Under the pieces are notes generated by a model. The model searched no databases. It was given only the letters and a program-made list of their open reading frames with translations, and was not told the origin of the DNA. Below are positions 10,001 to 17,604 of a stretch of DNA of 32,951 bases, one piece after another. This DNA is from Pseudoflavonifractor sp. 524-17 (GTDB taxonomy: Bacteria > Bacillota > Clostridia > Oscillospirales > Oscillospiraceae), in NCBI RefSeq assembly GCF_009935845.1, contig NZ_QWEK01000040.1, positions 1 through 32,951 of the forward strand, read 5' to 3'. Numbering within the stretch: position 1 is the stretch's first letter; each line of letters starts with the position of its first letter. The translations under genes and the position numbers were made by a program.

Positions 10001-10433
10001 CTCAGCCGCAAAAGACCAACTCGCGGCAGACGAAGCAAAACGGCAGGCAGAAGAAGATGAGGCAAGAGCCAGAGCCGCACAACAAGGACAAGGCTCTGGC
10101 GGTGATGTAGCTGTTGCTCCTCCCCAGCCAATCAATGGTGAATCCCACGTCATCAATGTTCCTCCGCAGCCGACTCCAGCTCCAGCGATTGAGCAGCCGA
10201 AAAACAAACGGTTCTATATGAGCGTACCATTAGATACCACTCGTATCGGTCGAGATGTACAACGGCTCGTTGAAGAAGTCATAACCCACCTCACCACAGC
10301 AGACGGGACACAAGTAGAAGTTTCCCTGGAGGTCAATGTGCAAGCCCCCGATGGGCTTTCTCAGCAGATCGTCCGCACAGTATCCGAAAACTGCCGGACA
10401 CTTCATGTTGAGGACTTTGGATTTGAGGAGTAG
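7029..10433 (+). CDS. DUF499 AAA-type ATPase with N-terminal HEPN (Swt1-like) domain
   Basis: Large ATPase of the DUF499 family, the third partner of the helicase-methylase-ATPase system. The Walker A motif FGGGKTHS lies at about residues 262-269 and a Walker B-like stretch CLVLIDEL at about 379-386. The first ~145 residues resemble the Swt1-type HEPN domain. They contain VRNKLAH (~98-104), which gives an R-x4-H motif of the kind that is the RNase active site in catalytic HEPN proteins, so this subunit may be the toxic effector (inference). A low-complexity Ala/Glu/Gln/Pro linker near 1010-1060 leads to a small C-terminal domain. I chose ATG 7029 because GGGGAGG at 7015-7021 sits 7 bases upstream; a TTG at 7023 is also in frame. 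GC falls from about 60% to about 40% after ~8920, so the C-terminal half may have a different origin. Full length 1134 aa. Confidence 0.88.
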   Translation: MADNSLKVQQAFRILHPFLAGYVARELRQEYRDAWWQEVLTTLSDQTRDLPDDGDYAFLVDSLDIANCLRLFDRKWNDLFRKKLSLDYRTWAKELMGVRNKLAHLGGQDFNDDDTWRALDTMSRLCEAFDAEATEEIRKLLREARYGSASGSTTVTETPMAAPIPAKKKTGILDATPISGLPCWRDVIQPHPDVAQGRYKNAEFAADIAQVARGEGAYEYRDPVEFFARTYVTEGMAGLLEQALRRVSGKDGEPVIQLKTAFGGGKTHSMLALYHMLRGRTPIGKIPNIKPVLDRAGAASIPKANVAVLVGTALDPTKAKRPQNLPGITINTLWGEMAAQLAESAGNLKLYDYVKEADKKGVSPGSEALKNLFDACGPCLVLIDELVAYAKKLYGANGLPAGTFDNFISFIQEVTEAARASQNSLIVASIPESDIEIGGDAGKIALEAIEHTFGRMESIWKPVAANEGFEVVRRRLFLDCKDPEARDAVCAKFSQMYNENQGDFPMESREVEYRERMISCYPIHPEVFDRLYEDWATLERFQRTRGVLRLMAAVIHELWMGSDAGLLIMPGSIPMDVPTVRDELTRHLSEGWNALVDREVDGRNSIPYQKDQANQRYGGKLASRRVARTVMLGSAPTSRDQNVRGIESSRIRLGVVQPGENISVFNDALSTLTTSLAYLYTNPSGDRFWYDTRPTLRKTVEDRATQVAASDVDYEIETRLRAVKKEQPFAGIHVCPSSSLDVPDDQAVRLVVLRPTDVYRASNPNNSAMTAVADILNNRGTTPRIYRNMVAFVAPEQDLMLSLKQTVRRYLAWKSIKEDSEDLNLDAAQNRETDNNLARFNRAVDDQIKEAYCWLLIPYIDKATDLKTIVWDTIRISGGSETIIGRAANKMKQNEQIITRWAPALLKMELDNVLWSNSNHIQIKTLWDYLCTYCYLPRLANEDVLLNAVSSGLGSYEYFAYASGFDETRYLDLKYGQSVGMVERSAYLVKVSAAKDQLAADEAKRQAEEDEARARAAQQGQGSGGDVAVAPPQPINGESHVINVPPQPTPAPAIEQPKNKRFYMSVPLDTTRIGRDVQRLVEEVITHLTTADGTQVEVSLEVNVQAPDGLSQQIVRTVSENCRTLHVEDFGFEE

Positions 10434-10492
10434 GATATTTTTCGTAGCCTGTACACGGGAGTTTTTGATACAGCAGAATTTGTTTTTTGAAG

Positions 10493-10532
10493 AACCGTAA
10501 GGCGGGTAATGAATAGCCCGCCTTACGGTTTT
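10493..10532 (+). terminator. Intrinsic terminator of the defence operon
   Basis: A perfect 14-bp stem (arms 10493-10506 and 10517-10530, core CCGTAAGGCGGG) with a 10-base loop ends in TTTT (10529-10532), about 60 bases after the ATPase stop codon. This supports 352-10433 as one transcription unit. Confidence 0.85.
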
Positions 10533-10561
10533 GAGGTTGTATTAAATTTACCCTTGACAAA

Positions 10562-10995
10562 AACTCTCTGAGGCCAACGCCACAGGCAAGCTGCCGGACA
10601 AGCATTTCAGCCGTCTCCTTGCCAGGTATGACGAGGAACAGGCCGCGCTGGAAGCCTCCATGACGGAGTGGCAGAAGATGATTGACCACTGGAACGCCGA
10701 CCAAGTGAGAATGGCGGAGTTTATCGAGAAAATCATTGTCCATGAGGGAAGCGGGCGGGGCAAACAGCGCCGTCAGCGATTGGATTTTTATTTCAATTTT
10801 ATCGGTGCGTTCGAGGTTCCCGCTGACATTGTGACCCCAATGGAGCAGGAGGCGGAACGCCGCCAGCAGGAGGAACAGACCGAGAAAGAGGAATACTCCA
10901 AGGTACTTGCCCAGGCCCGGTATGAGAAGCGCAAGCAGGAGCGCCGGGAGTTTACCGCCAGGAAGCGGGCGGGCCTGTTGACCACAGAGGAACAG
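10562..10995 (+). pseudogene. C-terminal fragment of a large serine recombinase (DUF4368 region)
   Basis: The plus-strand translation is nearly the same as the tail of the minus-strand recombinase at 12237-12731 (shared blocks: GKLPDKHFSRLLA, MTEWQKMID, VHEGSGRGKQRRQRLDFYF, TARKRAGLL). It has no N-terminal catalytic or recombinase domain. Relative to the other copy, 63 bases (21 codons) are missing between MAEFI and EKI. In the longer copy that segment is bounded by the 11-base direct repeat GAGTTTATCGA, and one copy of the repeat remains here, which points to a slippage or recombination deletion. The frame stays open and runs on into the nuclease fragment downstream as a chimeric frame that can start at ATG 10660. 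The product is not expected to function. Confidence 0.8.
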
Positions 10996-11604
10996 GTGGA
11001 GGCGCAGAACGATTTTTATCCCGGCTATCCGCTGATAAAGCGTGGCATATACTACTGTTGCCGGATGATTTCTTCCCAGTATGGCCGGGAGTTCACCGGC
11101 CCCCATTATGAGAAAATCAAAAAAGTCTATTCTATCTGGATTTGCATGAAACCGCCGCAGTATCGGGAGAACACTATCACCCGGTATCGACTGGTGGAGG
11201 AACACCTGGTTGGCGAGGGCAAAGAACCCGTCAGGAATTATGATTTGCTGTCCATCATCATGCTGTGCCTTGGTGGGCCGAACGGGGCAAACTATGACGG
11301 TGTACTTCGGATGCTGGATGTGCTTCTCTCCAACGAAACCAGTGAGGCGGAGAAGCGGAAGATTTTGCAGGATGATTACGACATTCAAATGACGCAGACA
11401 ATGGAAAGGGAGGTGTCGGTCATGTGCAATTTGAGCAAGGGCGTTGAGGAAAAAGGCATTGCCAAAGGTCACGCAGAGCGGGCGTTGTCCGATCTCCGCA
11501 ACCTTATGGAAACATTAGGGCTAACGATTGAGCAGGCTATGGCGGCGCTGAAAGTCCCGGAGGGCGAACGTCAGAAGTATATGGATTTGCTGGAACGGCA
11601 GTAA
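10996..11604 (+). pseudogene. Truncated Rpn-family (PD-(D/E)XK) transposase/nuclease
   Basis: The translation from about EAQNDFYPGYPL onward matches my recollection of the Rpn/PD-(D/E)XK nuclease transposase family of gut Firmicutes (blocks RGIYYCCRMISSQYG, KIKKVYSIWICMKPPQY, LQDDYDIQM, MCNLSKGV). These proteins are usually about 300 aa, while only about 200 residues remain. The E-x-Q part of the active site is kept but the N-terminal part with the catalytic Asp is gone. It is joined in frame at about 10996 to the recombinase fragment, giving one open frame 10660-11604 (314 codons). That open frame is best read as an accidental fusion. It ends just before a shared hairpin terminator. Confidence 0.72.
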
Positions 11605-11608
11605 TGAT

Positions 11609-11644
11609 GAAAACGCCACGGACTATTATGTCCCTGGCGTTTTC
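11609..11644. terminator. Bidirectional hairpin terminator between convergent remnants
   Basis: GAAAACGCCA at 11609-11618 pairs perfectly with TGGCGTTTTC at 11635-11644. Three more pairs (GGA 11620-11622 with TCC 11631-11633) extend the stem past a C-C mismatch. A-rich and T-rich flanks are suitable for termination in both directions. It lies between the ends of the plus-strand nuclease fragment and the minus-strand recombinase. Confidence 0.75.
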
Positions 11645-11927
11645 TGTATCTGCGTTAGCTGGCTTGAGCGGTTTCGGCCTCGGACTGTTTCTTCCTGTGG
11701 TAGTTCTCCCGCCTCGCAGCAAGGAAACGCTCATACCGGGCCTGGGCTTCGGGATCTCCGGCTGCGGCGTCCGCATACATCTTCTGGCGGGACTTCTTCA
11801 CCGCTTCTGACTGCTGCGCTCTCTGCTGTGCCAACTCTGCCGCCGCTGCCGGGTCAGTTTCGGCGCGGGCTTTCAAATCCTGCAAAGCCTCTTTTTTCCG
11901 ATTGCGGTGGGCTTCCAGCCGTTCCGC

Positions 11928-12254
11928 TTCTTCCGGGGTGAGGGGCAAATCCGCCTCGGCACACTCGGCAAGTTCTTTCAGTGTCCGCTGCTGGGGCTTC
12001 GGGGGCTGCGCGGCTTTCTGCTTTTCCCTGCACCGCTTCACCGCCTCCGCCTTTCTCTGCTTATAGGCGGCAAGCCGCTCTGCTTCCTCTGGGGTGAGGT
12101 CAGCTCCAGCCCTGTCCAGCTTGGCAAGTTCCTCCAACGACCGCTTGCGGGGCTTCCACGGCTGACTGGCCTTTTTCTTATCACGCTGCTTCTTCTGATA
12201 GGCCCGATTGCGTTCCAACCGCCGTTCTTCCTCCGTCTGTTCCTCCGGGGTCAA
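11928..12254 (-). repeat. Three 156-bp (52-codon) in-frame repeats in the recombinase tail
   Basis: The block LTPEE occurs at 12240-12254, 12084-12098 and 11928-11942, exactly 156 bases apart. Each is followed by a basic stretch, and the first two continue through an (A/S)QP-KP linker and an LEELA/LKELA segment. The copies are diverged but keep the period, so the tail grew by tandem duplication of a 52-residue unit. It is probably a charged helical extension. Confidence 0.7.
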
Positions 12255-12731
12255 CAGGCCCGCCCGCTTCCTGGCGGTAAACTCCCGGCGCTCCTGCTTG
12301 CGCTTCTCATACCGGGCCTGGGCGAGTGCCTGGGAGTGTTTCTCTTTCTCGGCCTGTTCCTCCTGCTGGCGGCGTTCCGCCTCCTGCTCCATGGGGGTCA
12401 CAACATCAGCGGGAACCTCGAACGCGCCAATAAAATTGAAGTAAAAATCCAATCGCTGACGGCGCTGCTTCCCCCGCCCGCTCCCCTCATGGACAACGAT
12501 TTTCTCGATAAACTCATTGAGCATGGGCGTAGTCAGTTCCGAGAAATCAGTGTACCGTTTGGCAAGGTCGATAAACTCCGCCATTTTCACCCGGTCGGCG
12601 TTCCAGTTGTCAATCATCTTCTGCCACTCCGTCATGGAGGTTTCCAGCGCGGCCTGTTCCTCGTCATACTCGGCAAGAAGGCGACTGAAATGCTTGTCCG
12701 GCAGCTTGCCCGTTGCGTTTGCCTCGTACAG
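12237..12731 (-). repeat. Arm of an inverted repeat with 10562-10995
   Basis: On the minus strand this segment matches plus-strand 10562-10995 at roughly 90% by eye, apart from a 63-base deletion in the other arm. The arms flank about 1.24 kb that contains the nuclease fragment and the hairpin terminator. They are two copies of the same recombinase gene in opposite orientation. Confidence 0.78.
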
Positions 12732-13855
12732 CTTCTTCACCAGTCCGTCCAGTTCGGCGTGGCGTTTCTTCGCCTGGGCAATCTGCTTCCGGCAGTCCTT
12801 GACCGCTTCCTCCTGGCGCAGACTGGACGCCTCCCGGACACGCTGAACAAACTCCTGCTCGTTATTGCGGACATACCAGCTTATCCGCTGAATGGCGGAG
12901 AGGATCGCCGCTTCCAGCTTTTGCGTGGGGACATAGTGAATGGTACACTCTTGAACAATTCCCCGGTATCTGGAACAGGTGAAAGCATCGTCGATGTACT
13001 TGCTTTGAACAAGACTGTTGTGGTGGGTCAGCTTTGCGCCGCAGTCGGCGCAGTAGAGCAATCCAGTCAGACGATTGGGGCTGCTGCTCCGTTTGGGTGT
13101 CCGGCGTACTGTTTCCCGCAGCCTTTGGACATTGTGCCATGTTTCTTCGTCAATGATGGCAGGAACAGCTCCCTCGAACACAAATTGTTCCTCTGGCGCA
13201 GTCCTGCGGGTGCTTTTGGTCTTGTAGTTCTCACAAACAGTCTTGCCCAGCACCTTGCGCCCCAGGTACTCCGGCCTTTTGAGAATGTAGTTGAGGGTGG
13301 TGGCAGACCAGGCGTAAGGGTCACGGTAGCTGCTGGCGCGGACAGGACAGCCGATGCGCTTCCAGTGTTCGGAGGGGATCGGGATTTGCTCGGCCCGCAG
13401 CGTCCAGGCGATGCCGTTGACGCTCTGACCGTCCATGACCATCTGGAAGATGCGGCGCACAACGACGGCGGCTTCCTCGTCAATCACCCACTCGCCCTTG
13501 TCCTCTTTTGAAGCAAGATAGCCATAGGGGACAGCCCCCGAACAGCGCAATCCCTTTTCCATTCTGGACTTGAAAACGCTCTTGATTTTGCGGCTGGTGT
13601 CGGCAACGTACCACTCATTTATCACGTCCCGGAAGATAGACATAATATCAAATCCATTGGCGGTGTCCAGGTTGTCATTGGCGGCAATGAAGCGGACATT
13701 GTACTCGTCAAAGGTGCGTTTGAGCAAGCCGACCTCCACCACGTCACGGCCTATTCTGCTCTGGTCTTTGACAATGACGGTAGCTACATTCCCGGCCCGT
13801 ATCTCCTCCACCATAGCGTCCAGACCGGGCCGCTTGAAGGTCGTTCCCCGCACTT

Positions 13856-14890
13856 TTATCGAGCAACCTTTTCCAGCACCCGGGTTGAGAACTCCACCGT
13901 GGCCCGCAACCCATCTTCCAAAGAAGTCTGAGGGATCCACCCATATTTTTTCTTTGCTAAGGCGTTACTGCATTCGGTGTGCTTATTGACCTCGTTATCC
14001 AGTATCTCCTCCGAAATTCGATAGGACCCCTCGTAGAGTGCGGGGTAGCGATACCAGTAATGAGAGGAATCAGCCCGCTCCGGTAGAATCTCTTCCTTTC
14101 CCATGATTCGGGCTATGGTCTCATAGACCTGGTTGATAGAGTAGGTCTGATTGGTGGAGACGTTTATCACATCATAGCTGCTCCCCTGTTGAACCCGAAT
14201 GGCCAAGTCGATCAGATCCTCCACATAGACAAAGTCCCGCCTCTGCTCTCCAGTGGAGTGCATCACCGGCCTCCGTCCATAGTACAGTTCGCGGATGATA
14301 TATCCCGCCACCGGTGGCTGGGTACGCAGGCAGTCAATATGTGGGCCGTATACGTTGGCAAAACGCAAAACGGTAACTGGTAGCCCATAGGTTTCTGAAA
14401 AAGCGCGGCAAAATTGCTCCGCTGTATATTTGCAGGTGGAGTATACAAGCGTTGTACGCTCCACATCATCCTCCGCCGTGGGGAAGTGGGTACAATTCTC
14501 ATAAACCGCCGAGGTGCTGGCGAAGATCACCTTTTTCGCCCCATACTTCCGTGCCGCTTCCAGAATATTCACTGTTCCGGCTACATTTACTTCCACTGCC
14601 TTGCCAGGATCTACCTGGCAATCCGGCAGAGGGGTAATGGCGGCAACGTGATACACATAATCAAACTGCCCCCGCGCAAAGAGCTTATCCAACATGGGAC
14701 GATCACAGACATCATCCCTCATAATTTCCTGACGAAAGTCGTGATCTTCAAAGATCAAATTATCCTCCAGACCATAGGAGAAGTTATCCAGAAGGGTAAC
14801 CTGCTCCCCCTTTTGCCACAGGGCATGGGCCAGCTGAGAACCAATAAAACCAGCGGCGCCGGTAATCAGTATTTTATTCAAATTTCTCAT
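13856..14890 (-). CDS. NAD-dependent epimerase/dehydratase (extended SDR) acting on a nucleotide sugar
   Basis: Cytoplasmic short-chain dehydrogenase/reductase. The N-terminal Rossmann motif is GAAGFIGSQ. The active site shows a serine in ASTSAVY and the catalytic Tyr-Lys pair in YSTCK. The length of 344 aa is normal for UDP/GDP-sugar epimerases and 4,6-dehydratases. It follows gmhA with a 4-base stop/start overlap, and GDP-heptose genes precede it, so a GDP-heptose derivative is a plausible substrate (inference); UDP-glucose-type epimerase activity cannot be excluded. I chose ATG 14890. A TTG at 14881 has better spacing to the GGGAGG site and would give a start at NKILITGAAG. Its stop codon lies within a few bases of the mobile-element junction. 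Confidence 0.82.
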   Translation of the reverse strand: MRNLNKILITGAAGFIGSQLAHALWQKGEQVTLLDNFSYGLEDNLIFEDHDFRQEIMRDDVCDRPMLDKLFARGQFDYVYHVAAITPLPDCQVDPGKAVEVNVAGTVNILEAARKYGAKKVIFASTSAVYENCTHFPTAEDDVERTTLVYSTCKYTAEQFCRAFSETYGLPVTVLRFANVYGPHIDCLRTQPPVAGYIIRELYYGRRPVMHSTGEQRRDFVYVEDLIDLAIRVQQGSSYDVINVSTNQTYSINQVYETIARIMGKEEILPERADSSHYWYRYPALYEGSYRISEEILDNEVNKHTECSNALAKKKYGWIPQTSLEDGLRATVEFSTRVLEKVAR

Positions 14891-15477
14891 CCTCCCAAAT
14901 GTTCTTTTCCGCACAGCGTCTTATAAAAAACGCTCATCATCAAGTGGTCAAAAATCATGTGAATATCCTCGGTAATTTGCATACTGTTGACGGGGGCGTG
15001 GAGGGAATAGTCCGCTATCTGACGGAGCCTTCCCCCATCATATCCGGTAAGTCCTACGACTATGCTCCCCTCTTTCTTTGCGTATTCCACGGCATTTATC
15101 ACATTTTTTGAGTTTCCGCTGCCGGAAATCGCAATCACCAAATCCCCCGGCTGCAGCTTTCCTGTCAGTTGGAAGCGGAATACTTCCTCATAGCCAATAT
15201 CATTGGCTATGGCCATTAAGGTCGCAACATTATCATTGAGGCAGCAGAAACGGAATTTCTTTTGGGTATATTCCGAAATTCCCTTGTTAAAATCATTTTG
15301 ATAGTGGGATGCTGTCGCGGCGCTTCCCCCATTGCCGAATATGTAGATGATCCGCTCCTTTTCAAAGGCCTCCAGCAGAAGATTCAGCACCTGGTTTATT
15401 TTTTCTACTTCCAGGGAACGCAACACCGCTACTTCATGATCAAGGTAGCATTGAATCTCAGACGTAAAGTTTTCCAT
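14887..15477 (-). CDS. gmhA: Sedoheptulose-7-phosphate isomerase GmhA
   Basis: Catalyses the first committed step of heptose activation, sedoheptulose 7-phosphate to D-glycero-D-manno-heptose 7-phosphate, in the cytosol. The protein is a single SIS domain with FGNGGSAATASHYQNDF near residues 48-64 and the second phosphate-binding loop ISGSGNSKNVINA. The length of 196 aa is typical of GmhA. ATG 15477 follows AAGGAG. It lies 14 bases after hddA and overlaps the SDR gene by 4 bases. Other SIS isomerases are possible, but the neighbouring HddA, HddC and GmhB activities make GmhA the clear reading. Confidence 0.9.
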   Translation of the reverse strand: MENFTSEIQCYLDHEVAVLRSLEVEKINQVLNLLLEAFEKERIIYIFGNGGSAATASHYQNDFNKGISEYTQKKFRFCCLNDNVATLMAIANDIGYEEVFRFQLTGKLQPGDLVIAISGSGNSKNVINAVEYAKKEGSIVVGLTGYDGGRLRQIADYSLHAPVNSMQITEDIHMIFDHLMMSVFYKTLCGKEHLGG

Positions 15478-15491
15478 TGTTAGTTTCTCCT

Positions 15492-16478
15492 TCAGTCAGA
15501 AAAAATGATGTGGCTGCCCTGGGGTTCAAAGTGAAACGGAACCTCCCGATATTCCGAAAGGGCCTTTCTCACAGCCTCCTGCCGCTCTTTTGGGGTATAG
15601 AGCAGAAGGAAACCGCCTCCGCCGGCACCCAGGATCTTCCCTCCCAGGGCCCCGGCCTGCCGGGCTATTGTATACATTCCATCGATCATCGGGTTTGAAA
15701 CCCCCCCGGCGAACTGCTTTTTCACCTGCCAGGAGCGATCCAGCTCTACCCCCCACTGGTCCAGCTCCCCCGCAAAGAGACATTGGTACATACGATCCAC
15801 TGTCTCAGTGAGCCCGTCCAGCATCCTCATCTTCTCCGCGATAGTCTGGGTCTGCTCACTCAAAATCTTCCTGGAGTCCCGGGTCAGGCCAGTGAAAAAA
15901 AGCATCATGTTCTCCTCCAGCGTCTCACGGCAGGGCCGGCCGCAGATTACGGGCATAACAGTAACCGAACCGTCCTGGTTAAATCGATACCGTTTGAACC
16001 CCCCATAGGCCACGGCATACTGGTCCTGTACGCCGATCTGCTGTCCCAGGCAGTCGATCTCAATGTGGCAGGCCTCCCGGGCCAACTGCTCCGGGCCCAC
16101 GAACTCGCCCTTGTATGCGTGAAGCGCGTTGAGCACTCCCACCGCCAGGGCGGAGGAGGAGGCCAGGCCGATTCCGGCTCCACTCAAGGGAATGTCCGCG
16201 GAATAGAAGATTTCGATCCCACTTTCGATTCCCACCAGCTTCAAGGCCTCGCGGATGATATTATGCTTGACCTCATCCACATGGTTCACCAGCTCGTTGC
16301 CGGAATAGCACAGGCGAATCTGGTGATTGAAATTCTCATTAACTGTGATGTACACATACATTTTCAGGGCAGTGCTGATGGTGGAGCCATAACCGAAGCG
16401 GCTGTTTTCATAGTAACCATGAAAATCGGTTCCTCCACCAAAAAAGGAGCAGCGGAGCGGGGTTTTGGAAATGATCAT
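15492..16478 (-). CDS. hddA: D-glycero-alpha-D-manno-heptose-7-phosphate kinase HddA
   Basis: GHMP-family kinase that would make heptose 1,7-bisphosphate for the GDP-heptose branch. The N-terminus has the family start ISKTPLRCSFFGGGTDF. The ATP loop is GAGIGLASSSALAVG near residues 116-130, and a C-terminal GGKILGAGGGGFLLL motif is present. The length of 328 aa matches HddA. ATG 16478 follows GGGAG. It sits 14 bases after the acyltransferase stop and just before gmhA. A run of seven G on its coding strand is short and leaves the frame intact. Because the acyltransferase upstream is frameshifted, translation-coupled polarity could lower hddA expression (inference). Confidence 0.9.
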   Translation of the reverse strand: MIISKTPLRCSFFGGGTDFHGYYENSRFGYGSTISTALKMYVYITVNENFNHQIRLCYSGNELVNHVDEVKHNIIREALKLVGIESGIEIFYSADIPLSGAGIGLASSSALAVGVLNALHAYKGEFVGPEQLAREACHIEIDCLGQQIGVQDQYAVAYGGFKRYRFNQDGSVTVMPVICGRPCRETLEENMMLFFTGLTRDSRKILSEQTQTIAEKMRMLDGLTETVDRMYQCLFAGELDQWGVELDRSWQVKKQFAGGVSNPMIDGMYTIARQAGALGGKILGAGGGGFLLLYTPKERQEAVRKALSEYREVPFHFEPQGSHIIFSD

Positions 16479-16493
16479 TTTACAAATTCTCCC

Positions 16494-17599
16494 TTATTCT
16501 AGTTTTCTCATTCTATTCATCACTATACTGTATAATGGTTGCTCCAGTAGATAGTAAGTTGCTATAGACGCTACTAGAATCAAAACCGTTCGAAAATAAA
16601 GTAGGGCTGGATTGCCGCTGTCAAGAGTTCGGCCACTTAGTTCGTATGCCATCGCAATCAATATGGTTATTGGAAAATGGACAAGGTACATGGAGTATGA
16701 TATCCTCCCAAAAAAGGACGCAATTTTTGAGCTTAACAGAAGAATAGCCACTTTCGAATTTAGGAAAAGCAAAAGAATGCTTGGGAGAATTATCAATGCG
16801 AAATACCCGTCAAAATCTCCAAATGACTCTTTTCCCCAAAAGATCCAGATCATAACCGAAAACAACAGTCCGCAAAAACTGCCTACTGCGATCTTCCTTG
16901 GTTCCCTGACCTGTTGTTGAAACTTGCAAATGAGGGCCCCCAAGAAAAAGCTGATAAGCCCCCTCGCCAAATTTCCGTTGATAAGCGGATACCAACACCC
17001 CCACCCCCTAACTGTAAGTCCAAACAATAACGCACAAAAATACGCACCAATGTAATGAATTTTTGCGCGTTTAGCCACAAAAAAGAATATGATATACATG
17101 GTCATCTCTATGGGCATTGTCCACGCTGGCCCATTAATTGCAGTGGCGCTAAGATTTAGGATTCCCGTAACTCCAAGTAAGGTCAGAAGCATATCATATA
17201 ACGTGGATGACTCATGTAAAAAATACCAGCCAAACCTGTGATAACACATCATCTGAAGAATTTGTGTAACGACAGTCATAATTCCGAATAAAGGGTATAG
17301 CCTTATGAGCCTCTTTTTAATAAACTCAGAAAATGTTATTTCTCCTTCCGATATTTTTTTCTCATATAGCGCCACAAACTTAAAGCCGGAGAGCATCAAA
17401 AACATTTCAACACATAAGTAGCCATAGTTATAGAATGGTGCTAATATGTTATAAAATGGATAATTTACAAGCGCATCCGAGTAAAAATGCTCGTAATGAA
17501 AAATACAGGCAATAATAATTGCCCCCCCCCCGCAACTCCATCCAGAGACGCTATTCTTCCATCTTTGGTATACGGTATCCCCGCCTCTTTTTCTGCCAT
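16494..17599 (-). CDS. Phase-variable membrane acyltransferase (OafA/acyltransferase 3 type), frameshifted as sequenced
   Basis: Integral membrane O-acyltransferase that would add acetyl or another acyl group to the glycan. The real start is ATG 17599, 9 bases after GGAGG (17609-17613) at the end of hddC-gmhB. Reading from there gives SLDGVA, then a run of ten G, after which the frame is lost and ends at TAA (17465-17467) after 44 codons. The long reading frame continues in another phase from AIIIACIFHYEHF through LSGF, FIKKRLIRLYPLF, GPAWTMPIEM and YSMYLVHFP, with many membrane segments, to 16494. Eight or eleven G would join both parts; eight gives about 367 aa and the usual spacing between LDG and the conserved His. 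Read literally, 16494-17405 is the longest open part. The gene looks switchable and OFF here, or the run length is a sequencing error. Confidence 0.85.
17522..17531 (-). repeat. Poly-G(10) tract, probable phase-variation switch
   Basis: Ten consecutive C on the plus strand (G on the coding strand) lie 23 codons into the acyltransferase gene, exactly where its frame breaks. Runs of this length mutate by slipped-strand pairing during replication, and this type of switch is well known for surface-glycan genes. No other homopolymer of this length was noticed in the window. Confidence 0.88.
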
Positions 17600-17604
17600 T
17601 ATTT

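Larger units (their letters stand above)
10562..13853. mobile_element. Remnant of serine-recombinase mobile element(s)
   Basis: The interval holds a plus-strand tail fragment of a large serine recombinase, a truncated Rpn-type nuclease, and a longer minus-strand recombinase without its catalytic N-terminus. The pieces belong to mobile elements, but no complete element, no att-site pair and no cargo can be defined. The right edge falls within a few bases of the stop codon of the last polysaccharide gene. Confidence 0.6.
11655..13853 (-). pseudogene. Large serine recombinase lacking its catalytic N-terminus
   Basis: Site-specific recombinase of the TnpX/integrative-element type. The visible part starts at GTTFKRPGLDAM, continues through KDQSRIGRD (end of the resolvase domain), the recombinase domain (VPYGYLASKE, GRKVLGKTVCENY), a zinc ribbon (CADCGAKL...CSRYRG) and a DUF4368-type tail. 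A long Lys/Arg/Glu-rich extension follows, with three copies of a 52-residue repeat. The first ~55-60 residues of a normal protein, which include the catalytic serine (Y-x-R-x-S motif), are missing. Upstream of about 13853 the frame reads out of frame through the end of the SDR gene. The open frame continues to 13940 but those residues are not recombinase. It cannot catalyse strand exchange and is probably not expressed from its own promoter. Confidence 0.85.

Noticed and set aside
352-10433. Labelling the defence operon as DISARM, BREX or a type I restriction system
   Set aside because: No drmA/drmB/drmC, pglZ/brx or HsdS/HsdR-type genes are present; the DUF1156 + DUF499 + helicase set fits Hma better.
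10333-11472. Minus-strand open frame (379 codons) across the ATPase end and element remnants
   Set aside because: It crosses the terminator and two unrelated gene fragments and has no recognisable motif.
11907-13511. Long plus-strand open frame (534 codons) opposite the recombinase
   Set aside because: Its low-complexity Leu/Gly/Arg-rich translation is the antisense of the recombinase, whose domains are clear.
15701-15707. Run of seven C within hddA as a second phase-variation tract
   Set aside because: Seven is short for a switch, and the hddA frame is intact through it.
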